DNA from: Edaphochlamys debaryana
Lineage: Eukaryota; Chlorophyta; Chlorophyceae; Chlamydomonadales
Direction: 5' to 3'
Length of the DNA stretch: 64,000 bases
Assembly (NCBI GenBank): GCA_016858145.1
Contig: JAEHOE010000051.1
Span: forward strand, 372,001-436,000
Position numbers and translations under genes: made by a program. The notes under the pieces are model-generated. The model had not been told where the DNA came from. It searched no databases and saw nothing but the letters and a program-made list of their open reading frames with translations. Numbering within the stretch: position 1 is the stretch's first letter; each line of letters begins with the position of its first letter. Shown piece by piece: positions 46,701-56,827 of the stretch.

Positions 46701-49700
46701 GAGCCGTCGCCGTCGTCGTCGCCGTCGGTGTCGTCGTTGCCGGCGTTGACTCGGCGGCGCTCACGCGCGACTCGCCTGAGGCGGTTGTACTCCTCGCGCG
46801 CGTGGTCTCGGCACAGGTGCTCGTTCTCGACGTTGTCAAGGTACTTGAGGACGCACTCGCGATAGTCGGTCATCACGCGCGGCAAGATGTTGTCCTTCCA
46901 GTCCAGGTACGCTTCGTAGAGCGTCATCCCCGATGGGACGGGGTCCTGCGTGAACGCCTTGAAGGTGCCCAGCACGAATGCGTAATACTTCCGAGCCGCG
47001 TCGCCGTCCTGGTCATCCAACGGAGGCCGCCGCGGGACGGAGCCGAGCAGGCGTGGGTAGGCGGGCGTCTTCCGGCGCTTGTGGGCGTGCGTGAGGTACA
47101 GCGGGTGATCCGGGTGGAAGGCGACCCAGGGAGGGGCGCGAGTTCGTCCAGCTTGCCGGTGCACTGCTTCCCGGTCAGCGGGGTCGGCGGGGTCGGCCGC
47201 GGCTGCCTGCAAGGCGGGAGGCGGCGATCGCGGTGGGTTACAAACGCGGCGGCAGTGCGAACGGGGCGTAGGAGTGCTCTGCTCCGATTGAAACACGGAT
47301 CGCGTACCTGAGGGTCGGCGATGTCCGCAGTCGCGGGAGCCTTGGCGTCCATGTCCTCTGGCTCGTCGTCGGCGCCGTCTTGGTGACCGTCGTCGCCGGC
47401 GTCGGCGTCCGGCTCCGCCAATGCCTGTCATGCACACAGGCCAGGAGGTGTCAGGATTGCGAGCACGCACAGGTTGGCCCCGCACACACGCACCAAGCTC
47501 ACCTCTTCCATGGCAACGTCCGAACCCTCGTCCGCGTCCGGAGTGCCCTCTCGGGTGCCGGCGGCCGCCGCCTGTGCCGCTGGAGCGGTGGGGCCTGGCC
47601 CCCGCCGCGCGCGCTTGGCGCGCCCCCGCCCGACGCGCTCCCGCAGCATGTCCGGGTGCCTGCCGGCGGGCAGGCGTTCCACGGAATAGGACATCGCCAG
47701 CGCAAAGGGACTGCAGTCGGCGCCGTGGAGCTCCGGACCTCGCTGCATGTAGTGCGTGAGGGGCGTGACCGCCGCGGCCTCTCCGTCGCCATCCTCCGGA
47801 AGGACCAGTAGCGTCTGAGCGCGGTCGTCGATGGCGCCGACGTCGCCGACGGCGTCCAGGGCGACGGCGGAGAAGGGCGGGTGCGCGTGGATGCACACCT
47901 CGAACGTCGTCGTCCACGTCTTGTGTCCAGCGAGGACGAAGGCGGCCATGGGCATGCCAATGACGAGCGTGGATGTGAGGCGGTGCACGGCGGACATGAG
48001 GTTGCCGATGCCCCAACGGGCGTTCTCTACACTTGCGCCGTGTGTGCCCAGCGGCGACTCGAGGAAGTTCTTGGTGATCGACAATGCCTGCATGAACTCC
48101 GCGACCTGGCTGGGTGGCGACGCCTTGGTCACGTACTTGGCGGCGTAGTACGACTGCAGCATCGCGTGCATCCATGCCGGGAGGCACACCTTGGCTAGCA
48201 CGTCGGCGTCTTGCTCGGCCTCGGGCTTGGCCAGTTCCGCCACGACCTCGGGCGTGTAGTCGCGGTCCACTTCGCCGCTCAACACGAAGTTGTTGTTGCA
48301 GCCGAAGGCGGCAGTGACGGCGGGGCAGTGCGCGACAATGTACGGCCCCAGCCGCGCCAACACAAACAGGCCGGTGATGCCCACCCACGCAAACGTTGCA
48401 CGTACGTGTCGGGGGTACACCATGCTGCAGTCGCCGTCGACGCCGGTGCAGCCATGGCGGGCGCAGGTAGACCGCCGGTGCTTGTGGGTCCCAGATCCAG
48501 ACATGGACTTCGCGATGTGGCACGTGCACCGCGCAACGCGAACCCGCGGCGGGAGCCGCGGATCGGCCACGCGGGTGAAGTCGCACGCCGCGGGAGGGGC
48601 GTCACGGTCGCACGCAGGCGCCGGCGTCGGGGCGTCCGGCGACGCACCGAACGTCGCCTGGTCTGCCGGGTCGCGGTACACGAGCGCCGCGTTGGTCGGG
48701 AGCTTGGGGTCGTAGTACGGCTCCGGGTACCACATGGCGCACAGCGCGTGCGCAATGGCGAGGGCGCGGCAGTTCTGGCCCTCGAACATGGCCTTCAGGC
48801 GGTCGGGCGCCAGCGCGCCCACGTAGGCCAGGCCATGAAGGTGCAGCGCCACTCGGCCGTTCTGCTCCACCTTGACCGCGACCGCGAACACGATGCCGCA
48901 GAAGCAGGCCGGGTCGGACTGCGTTTGCTGACCTGGCTTGAAGCCGAAGAGCACGTCGAGCAGGGCCTCCTTGACGGTCTGCAGCAACTCGGCGCAGGCG
49001 TGCGGGTTGTTGCGAACCCGCCGCCACCGCTCCATGTCGGTCGTTGGCCGCAGAGGCGCACCGTCATCGCCGACCTCCAGTACGCCCCCGCTAGCGATGT
49101 AGGCCGCCTGGCTGTGCAAGTCGGAAGGGTTGACATTGAACATCAGCGCCGGCGCGCCCAGGGCCGCTGTGCCTGCACGCATGGATCCCTGGGCGGCGCC
49201 GTAGAACGCCTCGGTCAAGTCCATGGTGGCGACCAGCGCCTGCACGAAGGGCGACGACGACTGCAGCAGAGCGCGCCGGTCCGGGTCGTTGCGCGGCATT
49301 GCCAGCACCGCCGCCATGGCCTTTACAACGTCGCGGGGGACGGCGCCCATGGCCTCGACGTCGCGACGGGAGGTGCGCACGGTCACGAACGTCTGCGTCG
49401 CCGTCGCGTCCTTGTTGTGGGCGTCCATCATGTACGCCACGAGGGGGTAGTTGCTGCTGAATTGCTCTCGTGGCACGCGCTCCATGACGTGCTTGAACAG
49501 GCCGGCGTTGCTGGCACCCATGGGCCGCATCCCGCCCTTGTAGTGGGGGAAGGCAGTGCAGAAGGTTGCCGCCAACACGTCGGCGTCGCGTCTGTCCAGG
49601 ATCTGTTCGGGCCAGCGGGCGAACACTGATCAGGTAACACTGACACTCAGAGCCTACAGCTAGCAACCTGGCTCGACCCAAGGAACCGCGACAACAGCTG

Positions 49701-52700
49701 CGTGCTACCCCCCACGTCGACCTGTCTGTCCCCGCCGACCTCGCTTCCCCAACCTCCCCCCTCCACACCTGGCCATGTTTGCCGCCGGATGCAGTCACAA
49801 CCACCAGCCGACGCTCCCTGCGCAGTTCCCGCTCGCGATCGGCAGGCAACGTCGCCGTCGTTGCATCGCTGGGGCTGTCTCGTGCCTCCTGCTCCGGAAG
49901 CACAAGTTCCAGATCGACGATCTGTGCATCCGTCAGCCACGCCGGCAGCTGACCCGGTCTTGGCACCTCGCCAGCGGCACCGCCGGCAGCACCGTCCGTG
50001 GCGACAATGCCCACCGCCAGCGTGTTGCCTGTTCTAGGCTGGCCGCCGGACGCAGGCTGCCCCCCCTCGCCCACCTCCGTCCTCAACTGTCCGTCCGTGC
50101 CGGTCGCCGCCGCCGCCGTAGTCGCAGCCGCCGTCGCCGCCGTCGCCACCGCCGTCGCCGTCGTCGCCGCCGCCGCCGTAGTTGCCGCCGTCGCCGCCGC
50201 CGTCGCCGCCGTCGCCACCGCCGTCGCCGCCATCGCCGCCGCCGCCTCCGTCGCCGCCGCCGCCGCCGCCGTAGTCGCCGCCGGCGGTGGTTCTTGACGT
50301 ACGGGGTCGGCGCCGTCGCGGCCGCGGAGGAAGACCTCGCGAAGCATACGCGCGACCTCGGGGTCTCGCGTGGCGACCGCCTCCCGCAACAGGCACCGCG
50401 GGATGCTGCCGTCCTCGTGCTGCTCACGCCATTCTCGCAGGGCGTCTTCGTCGATGGGGAGGTGGTCGTTGCACTCGCGAAGGAATGCGACCCACGCTAC
50501 AATCGCCGACGTCCGCACTGTAAGCGGCGTCGCGCGCTGCAGCTGACGGACCATGTGATCTGCGTTCACCACGGCATCGATGGGGACGATCGTGATGGTG
50601 TCGCCGAGGTCTTCGGGAGACCGCGGGATGGCTTGCACCAAGTGCTCGAACGGTGGGTTGGCGATGGCAATGCCGTGGACGGTGACGGTGCGCGGCTGGA
50701 CCTCTCGAGGCATGTACGGCACGCGGATGGGGTAGATATGCTGCTGCACACGGCCCATGCCCAGCACGTGCTGCTCCATCATGGTCAGCGGCGGCAGGTG
50801 GGCGGGCACGTCGCCGCCGTCGAGCCGGGCCAAGCAGAAGGCCGGGATTCGTCCTCCTGCAGCCACGGCAAGCAACAGGCATCATATCACTTCCGCTTCG
50901 CAACAGGACCACCCAGGTGCTGCATGCTGCCCTTGACGCACCTTCAAGCCCCGCGAGGCACGTGTTGCACATCGTCAGCTCCAGGCCCTCCTCCGTGCGG
51001 TGAGCTGTGCGGTTGGGAGAGTCGGCGGCATCATCGACACGGAGGCAGAACGCCGCCAGGTACCGAGACGGATCGGTCGTGTCAGGACGTGGCAGACGGT
51101 CTGCCCGTGGGCCAAACGTCTCCAGCGACCTCGCCGCGACGGTGTCGGGCATTTCCGGTTCCTCGGCCGGCGCGCCCGCGTCAGCCTCCATGGCCTCGGC
51201 GGCCGCCTCGTCGGCGCCGTCGTCGGCGCCGTCGTCGAGCCCTCGTCGGGCCTCGTCGGCGGCCGCCCCATCGGCGCCGTCGGTGGTCGCGGTGTCAGCA
51301 ACCGCAGCGGCGGCGGTATCTTTGGGCGCGTCGAGAGGCACGCCTGCCGCGGCCGCCGTGACGTCGGCGGCCTGCTGAGCAGCCGGATCGAATCCATACG
51401 CGCCCATCTGGAGCACCCCGTTCACCATCGCTGGTTGCTCGACCGCCGGCGATGCCCGCGGCGCTAGCGCAGCCGTCGTCCGTCGCCTCGGCTCCAGCCA
51501 AGCCTGCCGGAAGCCAACCGGTAACGGCGGCGGGGTCGCTGCCGGCTCCGGCACCGCCTCTCCGCCCACCGTCACGGTCGAGCACGGCAGCCAGGCCACT
51601 ACGTGTGCCGGTCGCAGCACCGCAAGTGTGCTCGCGATGTCTGCCTGCAAGAGCTGCACGTTGGGCACGTCCTGGAGGCGCACCCACTTGGCCTCCGCCT
51701 CGGATTTCATGCACGAACAGCAGGCACACACTTGTGATGGCATGTGAGTTCGAACGTACTCAGCCATCTTGTAGGCTGCGTCCATCTGCACCTCCAGCGG
51801 TATGCCCGGCATACTCTCGCCAGCTGGATAGTCCTTGATGCTCGACCGCCACCCAAAGAGGTTATCCGTCAGGTATGCAGCCGTGCAGCAGGTCTCCGGT
51901 TCATTCTCCCGACGGTATGGCCAGCGACAGGCGTCAAGCATATCGCCGGCCACAGTTCGTATCGGCTTGGCGGGGTCGTCGGCGTCGCCGGGAGCTGGCG
52001 TGTCGTTTGGTTCTCGACCTACCGCAGCCTCCGCGTCGGCAGCGTTCTGCGCGAAAGGCAAGGGTCAGATGCACCTTCTTTGCACGCGACCACCCTGCGG
52101 CCCGGCGGCTTGCGCTTACCCCGAGTGCCGCGCGACGCAGCTGCGCGCGTCGGAGGACGTTCTGCGCTTGTCGCTGCAATTCGGCGTGCTGCGCCGGTGT
52201 CACGGCAGTCAACGGCTGCGGCGCCACTGCGCGACGGGCCTGGCATGCTGCGGCCTGCTCGGGAGACTCCAGCAACCGTCGTAGGCGGTGCCGCGCGTTC
52301 TCACGTGCCAGCCGCTGATTCCGCTGCTCCTCCGTCTCGGCTGCTCGCTGCTGGCGCTGCCGCTCCGACCGCTGCTGTTTCTGCTCCTCCGTCTCCGCTG
52401 CTCGTCGCTGTCGCTGCCGCTCCGCCCGCCGCTGTTTCTGCTCCTCCGTCTCCGCAGGTCGTTGCTGGCGCCCCCGTTCGCTGCGGCGCCGCATACGTCC
52501 CAACTCCGAATCCTCTGCCACCGCCGCCAGTCGCTGCCGGCGCTGCTCCCGCCGTGCACGGCCCGCTTCCGCCCGGTGGTCTCCCTCGTCCGCGGCTCCC
52601 CCTGCCGCGTCCTCACGCTCCCGCTCTCGTGCCGCTGCCCGTTGTTCCCGCCGCGCGGCCAGGCGCTCCGCTTGTTGCTCGGCCGTTTCTCGTTCCCGGC

Positions 52701-53073
52701 GCCGCTTGTGTGCGGCTGCGCTGGCCGCACGGCGCTGCGCCGCCTGGTCGCGCTGGAGCCCGCGTCCTCGCGATCGACTACGACCGCCGCCCCCGCGGCC
52801 CGGGGTCTGGCTGGGCCCCGCCGCTGCCGTGTCCTCTTCCTCTCGGCTGCTGGCCGTCTCCTGCCGGCGCGAACCGCGCCTGGCCGCCACGTTGGCCGTC
52901 ATCGGGTGCCATTCTCGGTCGCTGCCGGTGCTCTCGCTTTCGCTGGTCCGCGCTGCGACCTCTTCCGTGTTGCTGCTATTGCTATCGCTCACTATCACGT
53001 ACCGGCGTTCGGTTCGGGCTGTCTGCGGTGGCCCCCAATTGTCGCCCGCGGCCCTGGCCAATAGCGAGTCCAT
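43704..53073 (-). CDS. Helitron Rep/PIF1-type helicase
   Basis: Seven exons, complement(43704..45536, 45644..47206, 47308..47424, 47503..49602, 49769..50856, 50942..52046, 52120..53073), join in phase to about 2,919 residues. Residues 1-318 are a basic coiled coil with repeats (ETEEQKQQRSERQRQQR) common in Helitron proteins. A CxxC region and a DUF6570-like part follow (LPPLTMMEQHVLGMGRVQQH). The Rep domain (about 1050-1700) has the HUH motif HLHG near 1303 and two tyrosines in SYYAAKYVTK near 1535 and 1539. The PIF1-like helicase has Walker A GSAGFGKS near 2235, Walker B CLVLDE near 2322 and a late motif (CLYVILTRYGSMDD) near 2812. It should nick, unwind and transfer single-stranded DNA during rolling-circle transposition. 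There is no internal stop. An Ala/Thr run from GCC/GTC repeats lies at 50100-50285. Exon 47503..49602 uses acceptor AACAG; the nearby alternative at 49625 would break the frame. Confidence 0.85.
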
Positions 53074-53377
53074 CGTATCCGCACCTCCTATTTCGCGTTG
53101 TGTGTGTGTGCATTCTGTCCGTTCTCTGCGCTGGCGTTCTGGTCGCTGACTTGGCGGGCGATGGCTCGTCCATGCCTTGCGACCCGCGTCGCCGAACCGT
53201 GGTCGGGCCGCTTCTCCGCTAGCGCGCTAGGTTTATTTTGTGGTCCTGGCCGTGCGTGCGCGGCGGGGTCGGGCTGGCTTGGTGTTGACGCCACCGACGT
53301 CTCACCGTGCACGCAGAGGCACCCTGGGGAAGTTGGCCCAAATCCTCCGCTCGCGCTTCACTTCGACCCTGCCGGGC

Positions 53378-53425
53378 CTACGTTACGTGGAGCTACGGTG
53401 ACTACGTTACGTGGAGCTACGGTGA
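53378..53425 (+). repeat. Two perfect 24-bp tandem repeats at the arm edge
   Basis: CTACGTTACGTGGAGCTACG plus GTGA occurs twice, at 53378-53401 and 53402-53425. The second copy ends exactly where the right inverted arm starts. It is upstream of the Helitron ATG (53073, minus), where binding sites for the element's own Rep or its promoter could lie. Confidence 0.85.
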
Positions 53426-55515
53426 CATGCCAGTGGCGCTGCCACAGGCCGGGCCAAAACCGCGACCAAACATGTAATGAATGGATAGACCTTCGCATGA
53501 AATGATGGAAACCTCGGTCGCGTAGCCCCGGCCGGTCACCCGAGTGCGCTTCCATTTGTGTGCCCCGCAGCATGCAACTGGTCGCCACTGCGCCCCATGC
53601 GGCCCCCTGGCGCCTACACATAAGTTTCACCTCGTGCATCCAGGCACTTACTTCCAGCTTACACAGACTCCCCTTGCCATTCGGCGACTCACACGCCTTA
53701 CGAAGCCAACGACGCTGTACCTCGGCCGTATCACCGCATTCCGCGCGACTCGCTCCATCCCGCACCATGGACGGCTTCTCCACCATCGAGAACTGTATCT
53801 TCGACGAGGATATTGAGGTCGGCGAGCCGGTGAGTCCCGCTTTGCCTGGCTGTGCGCCGACGCATGTGCCGACCGACGCGCGACTTGAGGGAGCTCACCG
53901 ACCCTCTTGGCCCCTCTCCTGCCCTCAGATGAGCTCTATGACCTTCAGCCACGAGCCTCTGGCCATCCCGGCCGTGGGCGCCAGCCCGACCAAGCTGATG
54001 CTCGACAACGACGCCTACGAGCCCGCGTGCGAGAATGACTTCGAGGTCAATTCGGGACGTAGCTGAGACACTCCTGGTGGATTGGGGGCTATATGGCCAC
54101 TGTCTGTATCAGTTCGGCACGCGCGCCCAGCTCCGCAGCCCCCACCGTCCCCGCCCTCGCGCTCGTCCTCGGCGCAGCTGCTGAACAGTCCCTTCCCTCC
54201 CGCTCGCTCGCCGCTCCCCCAGGACATGGCCCCGCCCTCGGATGCCGAGATTGAGGCCGCCATCGCCATCCTCCTGAGCCCCGTCTCCTCCCAGGCCAAG
54301 GATGGCGCCGAGATGGCCGACGTCAAGGCATCGCCCGCACCCGCGACTGGAGACATGACCGACACTGCGACCGAGAATGACGAGGTGAGGGGGGAAAGAT
54401 GCAACACTCTGGGTTGAGATGTCGAACTTAGTACAGTTGGTGGTGTCACGCAAGGATAGCCCGACCCCCGGTGGCCCACACACGGCCCCGCTCTTACCTG
54501 GGTATTGGATCGAACCCCTTCCGTATCCCCACACAGCACCATAACCCCTTCCCCCTTCCCTCCCGCCTCCCCCAGGACATGCCCCTTCCCGCTGAGGCTG
54601 ACGTCACTGCGTCCATCGAGCTGCTGAGCCGCCCCATCCCCGTCACCATGACCGACCCCGTCCCCGTCCCCACCCGCCCCGCCAAGCCCATCCCCGGCTG
54701 CCTCCGCCTCCCCGCCGGCATCATCGACGTCCGCACTGCGGAGGACATTCTTGACCACATCCTCCTCGCCATCGCCCTCCCCAGCATGCTAGCTAAGGGA
54801 GCGGGCTGTGAGGACATCCGGGCAGGGAGCGCGGAGGCGTGGCTCGAGGTACACGCCGCACCCGAGCGGCCCCAGCCCGCACCCGCACCCGCACCCGCAC
54901 CCGCCAAGGCCCCGGCACCGGTCAAGCCCCAGCCCCAGCAGGGCCCCAGCCACCGCCCCGCCACCGCCACCGCCGCCGCCCGCGTCATCCCCACCCGCCA
55001 CGCCCGCTGCTGGGCGCCGTGCCGGGCGGGGTCCCTGCGCCGCATCTAGGAGGTCAAGGCCCCAGACATGCCTGTACGGCAGTGGCATGAGATGCCGTAC
55101 GGCCGGATCACGGCTGACGTGCAATTGGATGGATGGATACACTGTGAGGATTGGCCATAGTTGAGAGCTGATTGGAGGCAGGCGGCGGGTGTAAGGAGGC
55201 TAGGGAATCAGGGCGGTTGCGGGGAGCGGTTGCACTGCGAAGCGCGCAGTACTGAAGGGGGGTACCAATTGTTTCTTCTTAAGTCGATGCGCCGCAAGGG
55301 TGCTAGGGTGACTGAGCAATGGAGGACTGGGGGGGATCTTCGGAGTGAACTGTTTGACCGCAGGGCTGACGGGTACCTTGTTTGGACTGACTTGATTGGC
55401 ACCGAGATGTGCCCGGCAGGGGGCGAGGGCACGGACCGGAGGGCCACTGAGGTAGGCCCGGGTTTCGTTGCTGGGGCTACTGAGGCCCGGATTGGTCTTA
55501 TTCATCCCATGTTTC
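53426..55515. repeat. Right arm of a 2.1-kb inverted repeat
   Basis: Reverse complement of 39106-41187, same gene and same flanks. Inner limit ACATG at 53426, outer limit of high identity GTTTC at 55515. Weaker similarity continues to about 55690. No target-site duplication was found at either outer end. Confidence 0.85.
53767..55049 (+). CDS. Unknown 271-residue protein, right inverted copy
   Basis: Exons 53767..53829, 53929..54045, 54223..54384 and 54576..55049 are in phase. Domain order is as in the left copy: acidic start, two Asp-Met-led helical segments (DMAPPSDAEIEAAIAILL, DMPLPAEADVTASIELLS), a helix with VRTAEDILDHILLAIALP, and a Pro/Ala tail. Both copies keep frame, splice sites and a TGTAA (here 55190-55194, 141 bp after the stop), so both look functional. 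The donor of intron 2 is GTCAAT, weaker than GTCAGT in the left copy. If it is not used, the product ends at 54066 after VNSGRS, giving a 66-residue protein. Transcription is outward from the Helitron. It could be a host gene duplicated in inverted orientation or an accessory gene of the mobile block. Confidence 0.65.
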
Positions 55516-55960
55516 TGTTGATTGTCTGGTGAGCGCGTTAACAAAGGGACCCTGTGTGTGAGGCCGCTGCGGGCGGTGTAAACACCAAGCGCTGTTGTCT
55601 TTGCCGCTGCGCCGCCTCGGCGGCTGCTCATTCAAGGCTGCCACGTGCCGCCCATCGGCCCGGCCAGCCCTACCGGTCAGGCAGTGTTGCTCTTGCTGCC
55701 GCCCGGGCCTTGGTTGCTTCCCAACCCGCACGACAGAGCCTCCGCCCTCGTCAGGTTTGCGGTACGCAAAAGCATGTGCGGAGGACTCGCTCGGATAACG
55801 TACGACTGTACGGTTACACCAACTAACCAGAAGCTCTCCGGCCCCAAACCCGGGGAGTAGCATGCACACGCGTAGTAAGGAAGCCAAACTTCCACAGGCT
55901 CTTAGGGGACTCGCTATAGCGATGAAAGGGCGGAGCCAGCAATGAACTGATGATGATGAG

Positions 55961-56107
55961 GCAGTGTCAATTCTGACGGCATGTCAACGAGGGCGCGGAA
56001 ATGCCCTCGTGCCATGCTATGAACATGCCAACGCCCGCAGTGTCAAGTCCTGGCGGCAAGGGCACGGAAAGGCCCTTATGACATGCTATGAACATGAAAG
56101 CCCGCGG
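55961..56107 (+). repeat. Two tandem units, each with a stem-loop
   Basis: Unit 1 (55961-56036) and unit 2 (56037-56107) share GCAGTGTCAA, CATGCTATGAACATG and GCCCGC. Unit 1 has an eight-pair stem ACGAGGGC/GCCCTCGT (55987-56010). Unit 2 has AAGGGC/GCCCTT (56058-56077). One G-C pair in unit 1 is an A-T pair in unit 2. A TATATAA follows about 20 bases after unit 2. Confidence 0.7.
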
Positions 56108-56122
56108 CCCGCAGGGCGTTGG

Positions 56123-56135
56123 GCTTATATAACTC
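56123..56135 (+). promoter_or_regulatory. TATA-box-like site
   Basis: GCTTATATAACTC on the plus strand is the best TATA-like site in the window and follows two tandem repeat units. No coding sequence starts downstream on this strand, so it may drive a non-coding RNA or be a relic of an element. Confidence 0.4.
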
Positions 56136-56827
56136 TCGAGCACACGTCAGCAGTGTCTCCATTTGAGCAAGGCACATCGTGGGGGAATACTGCAAACTGC
56201 GCGTGCTCCATCCAGCTAGTCTCCGCCCATACATCAGTTCTTTGCTCACACCCTGCAATGACTCCAGTTCCCTGGCCCGAAATGAAGCGCTAGTACGAAA
56301 CCTTACTCAGGAATCAGCGCAAGAAGCATCAATCATGCATGGATTCAGGCTGATCAGGAGCCTAGATAGACAGTTAGATACTAGTAGCAAATGAACATGA
56401 TGTATGCCGTACAAGTAGCATACGAATGCCAGGCCGCGCCCTGCACGTACGACGCAGATTGCCCATGGCAAGCACGCACAGTCACACACACCTCACACCC
56501 CACCGCCGCTTAGGGCACGTACAGTTAGCCCTCCATCCGCCGTACGTCCTGTACACACGGCTCTACCTGTACGGCAGGATCTCTGAAGGGCGTCGATCCG
56601 CTCGTCATTCTGCTGGAATCATCCGCCGTGCGGCATGCCCAACTTCCTTGGCCTCCTCCGCCTGCTCCTGCTCCTCCGGGCAGATGACGCCATGGTCCCT
56701 GGTCCGCCGCTGCCTTGCGCCCCCCCTGCTCGATCAATGCGTCTCGCTGGCCGCTGGTCGCCTGCAGCCATCCCCAAGGGCTGTACGGGGCACCCGGGCG
56801 TCCACAGGACACCATCCAGTCCACCTA

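Larger units (their letters stand above)
42538..53425 (-). mobile_element. Helitron with intact Rep-helicase gene
   Basis: The stretch between the palindrome and the right inverted arm is a minus-strand Helitron body. It holds the seven-exon Rep-helicase gene (43704-53073), a 350-bp leader with two 24-bp repeats, and about 1.1 kb of repeat-rich 3' sequence with perfect hairpins. The classical Helitron ends (5' TC, 3' CTRR after a hairpin) could not be fixed. TC occurs at the inner side of 53425 but is not preceded by A, and no CTRR follows the candidate hairpins at the expected spacing. The outer limits given are therefore structural boundaries, not proven termini. Confidence 0.7.
55516..56827. 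other. Intergenic stretch with promoter-like module
   Basis: No exon is assigned. The stretch carries diverged arm sequence to about 55690. It then has a TTACA at 55814-55818 (TGTAA on the minus strand, a possible poly(A)-type signal for the galaxin-like gene), the tandem hairpins at 55961-56107 and a TATATAA at about 56126-56132. Confidence 0.5.

Noticed and set aside
45605..48586. Single 993-residue minus-strand frame as one exon
   Set aside because: Only 45644-47206 of it belongs to the helicase. Its upstream half is out of frame with the Rep exon, which is read in another frame and joined by introns.
47503..49625. Acceptor at 49625 for the Helitron Rep exon
   Set aside because: It would leave the joined frame off by one; the AACAG acceptor giving an exon start at 49602 keeps phase and the expected ILDRRD start.
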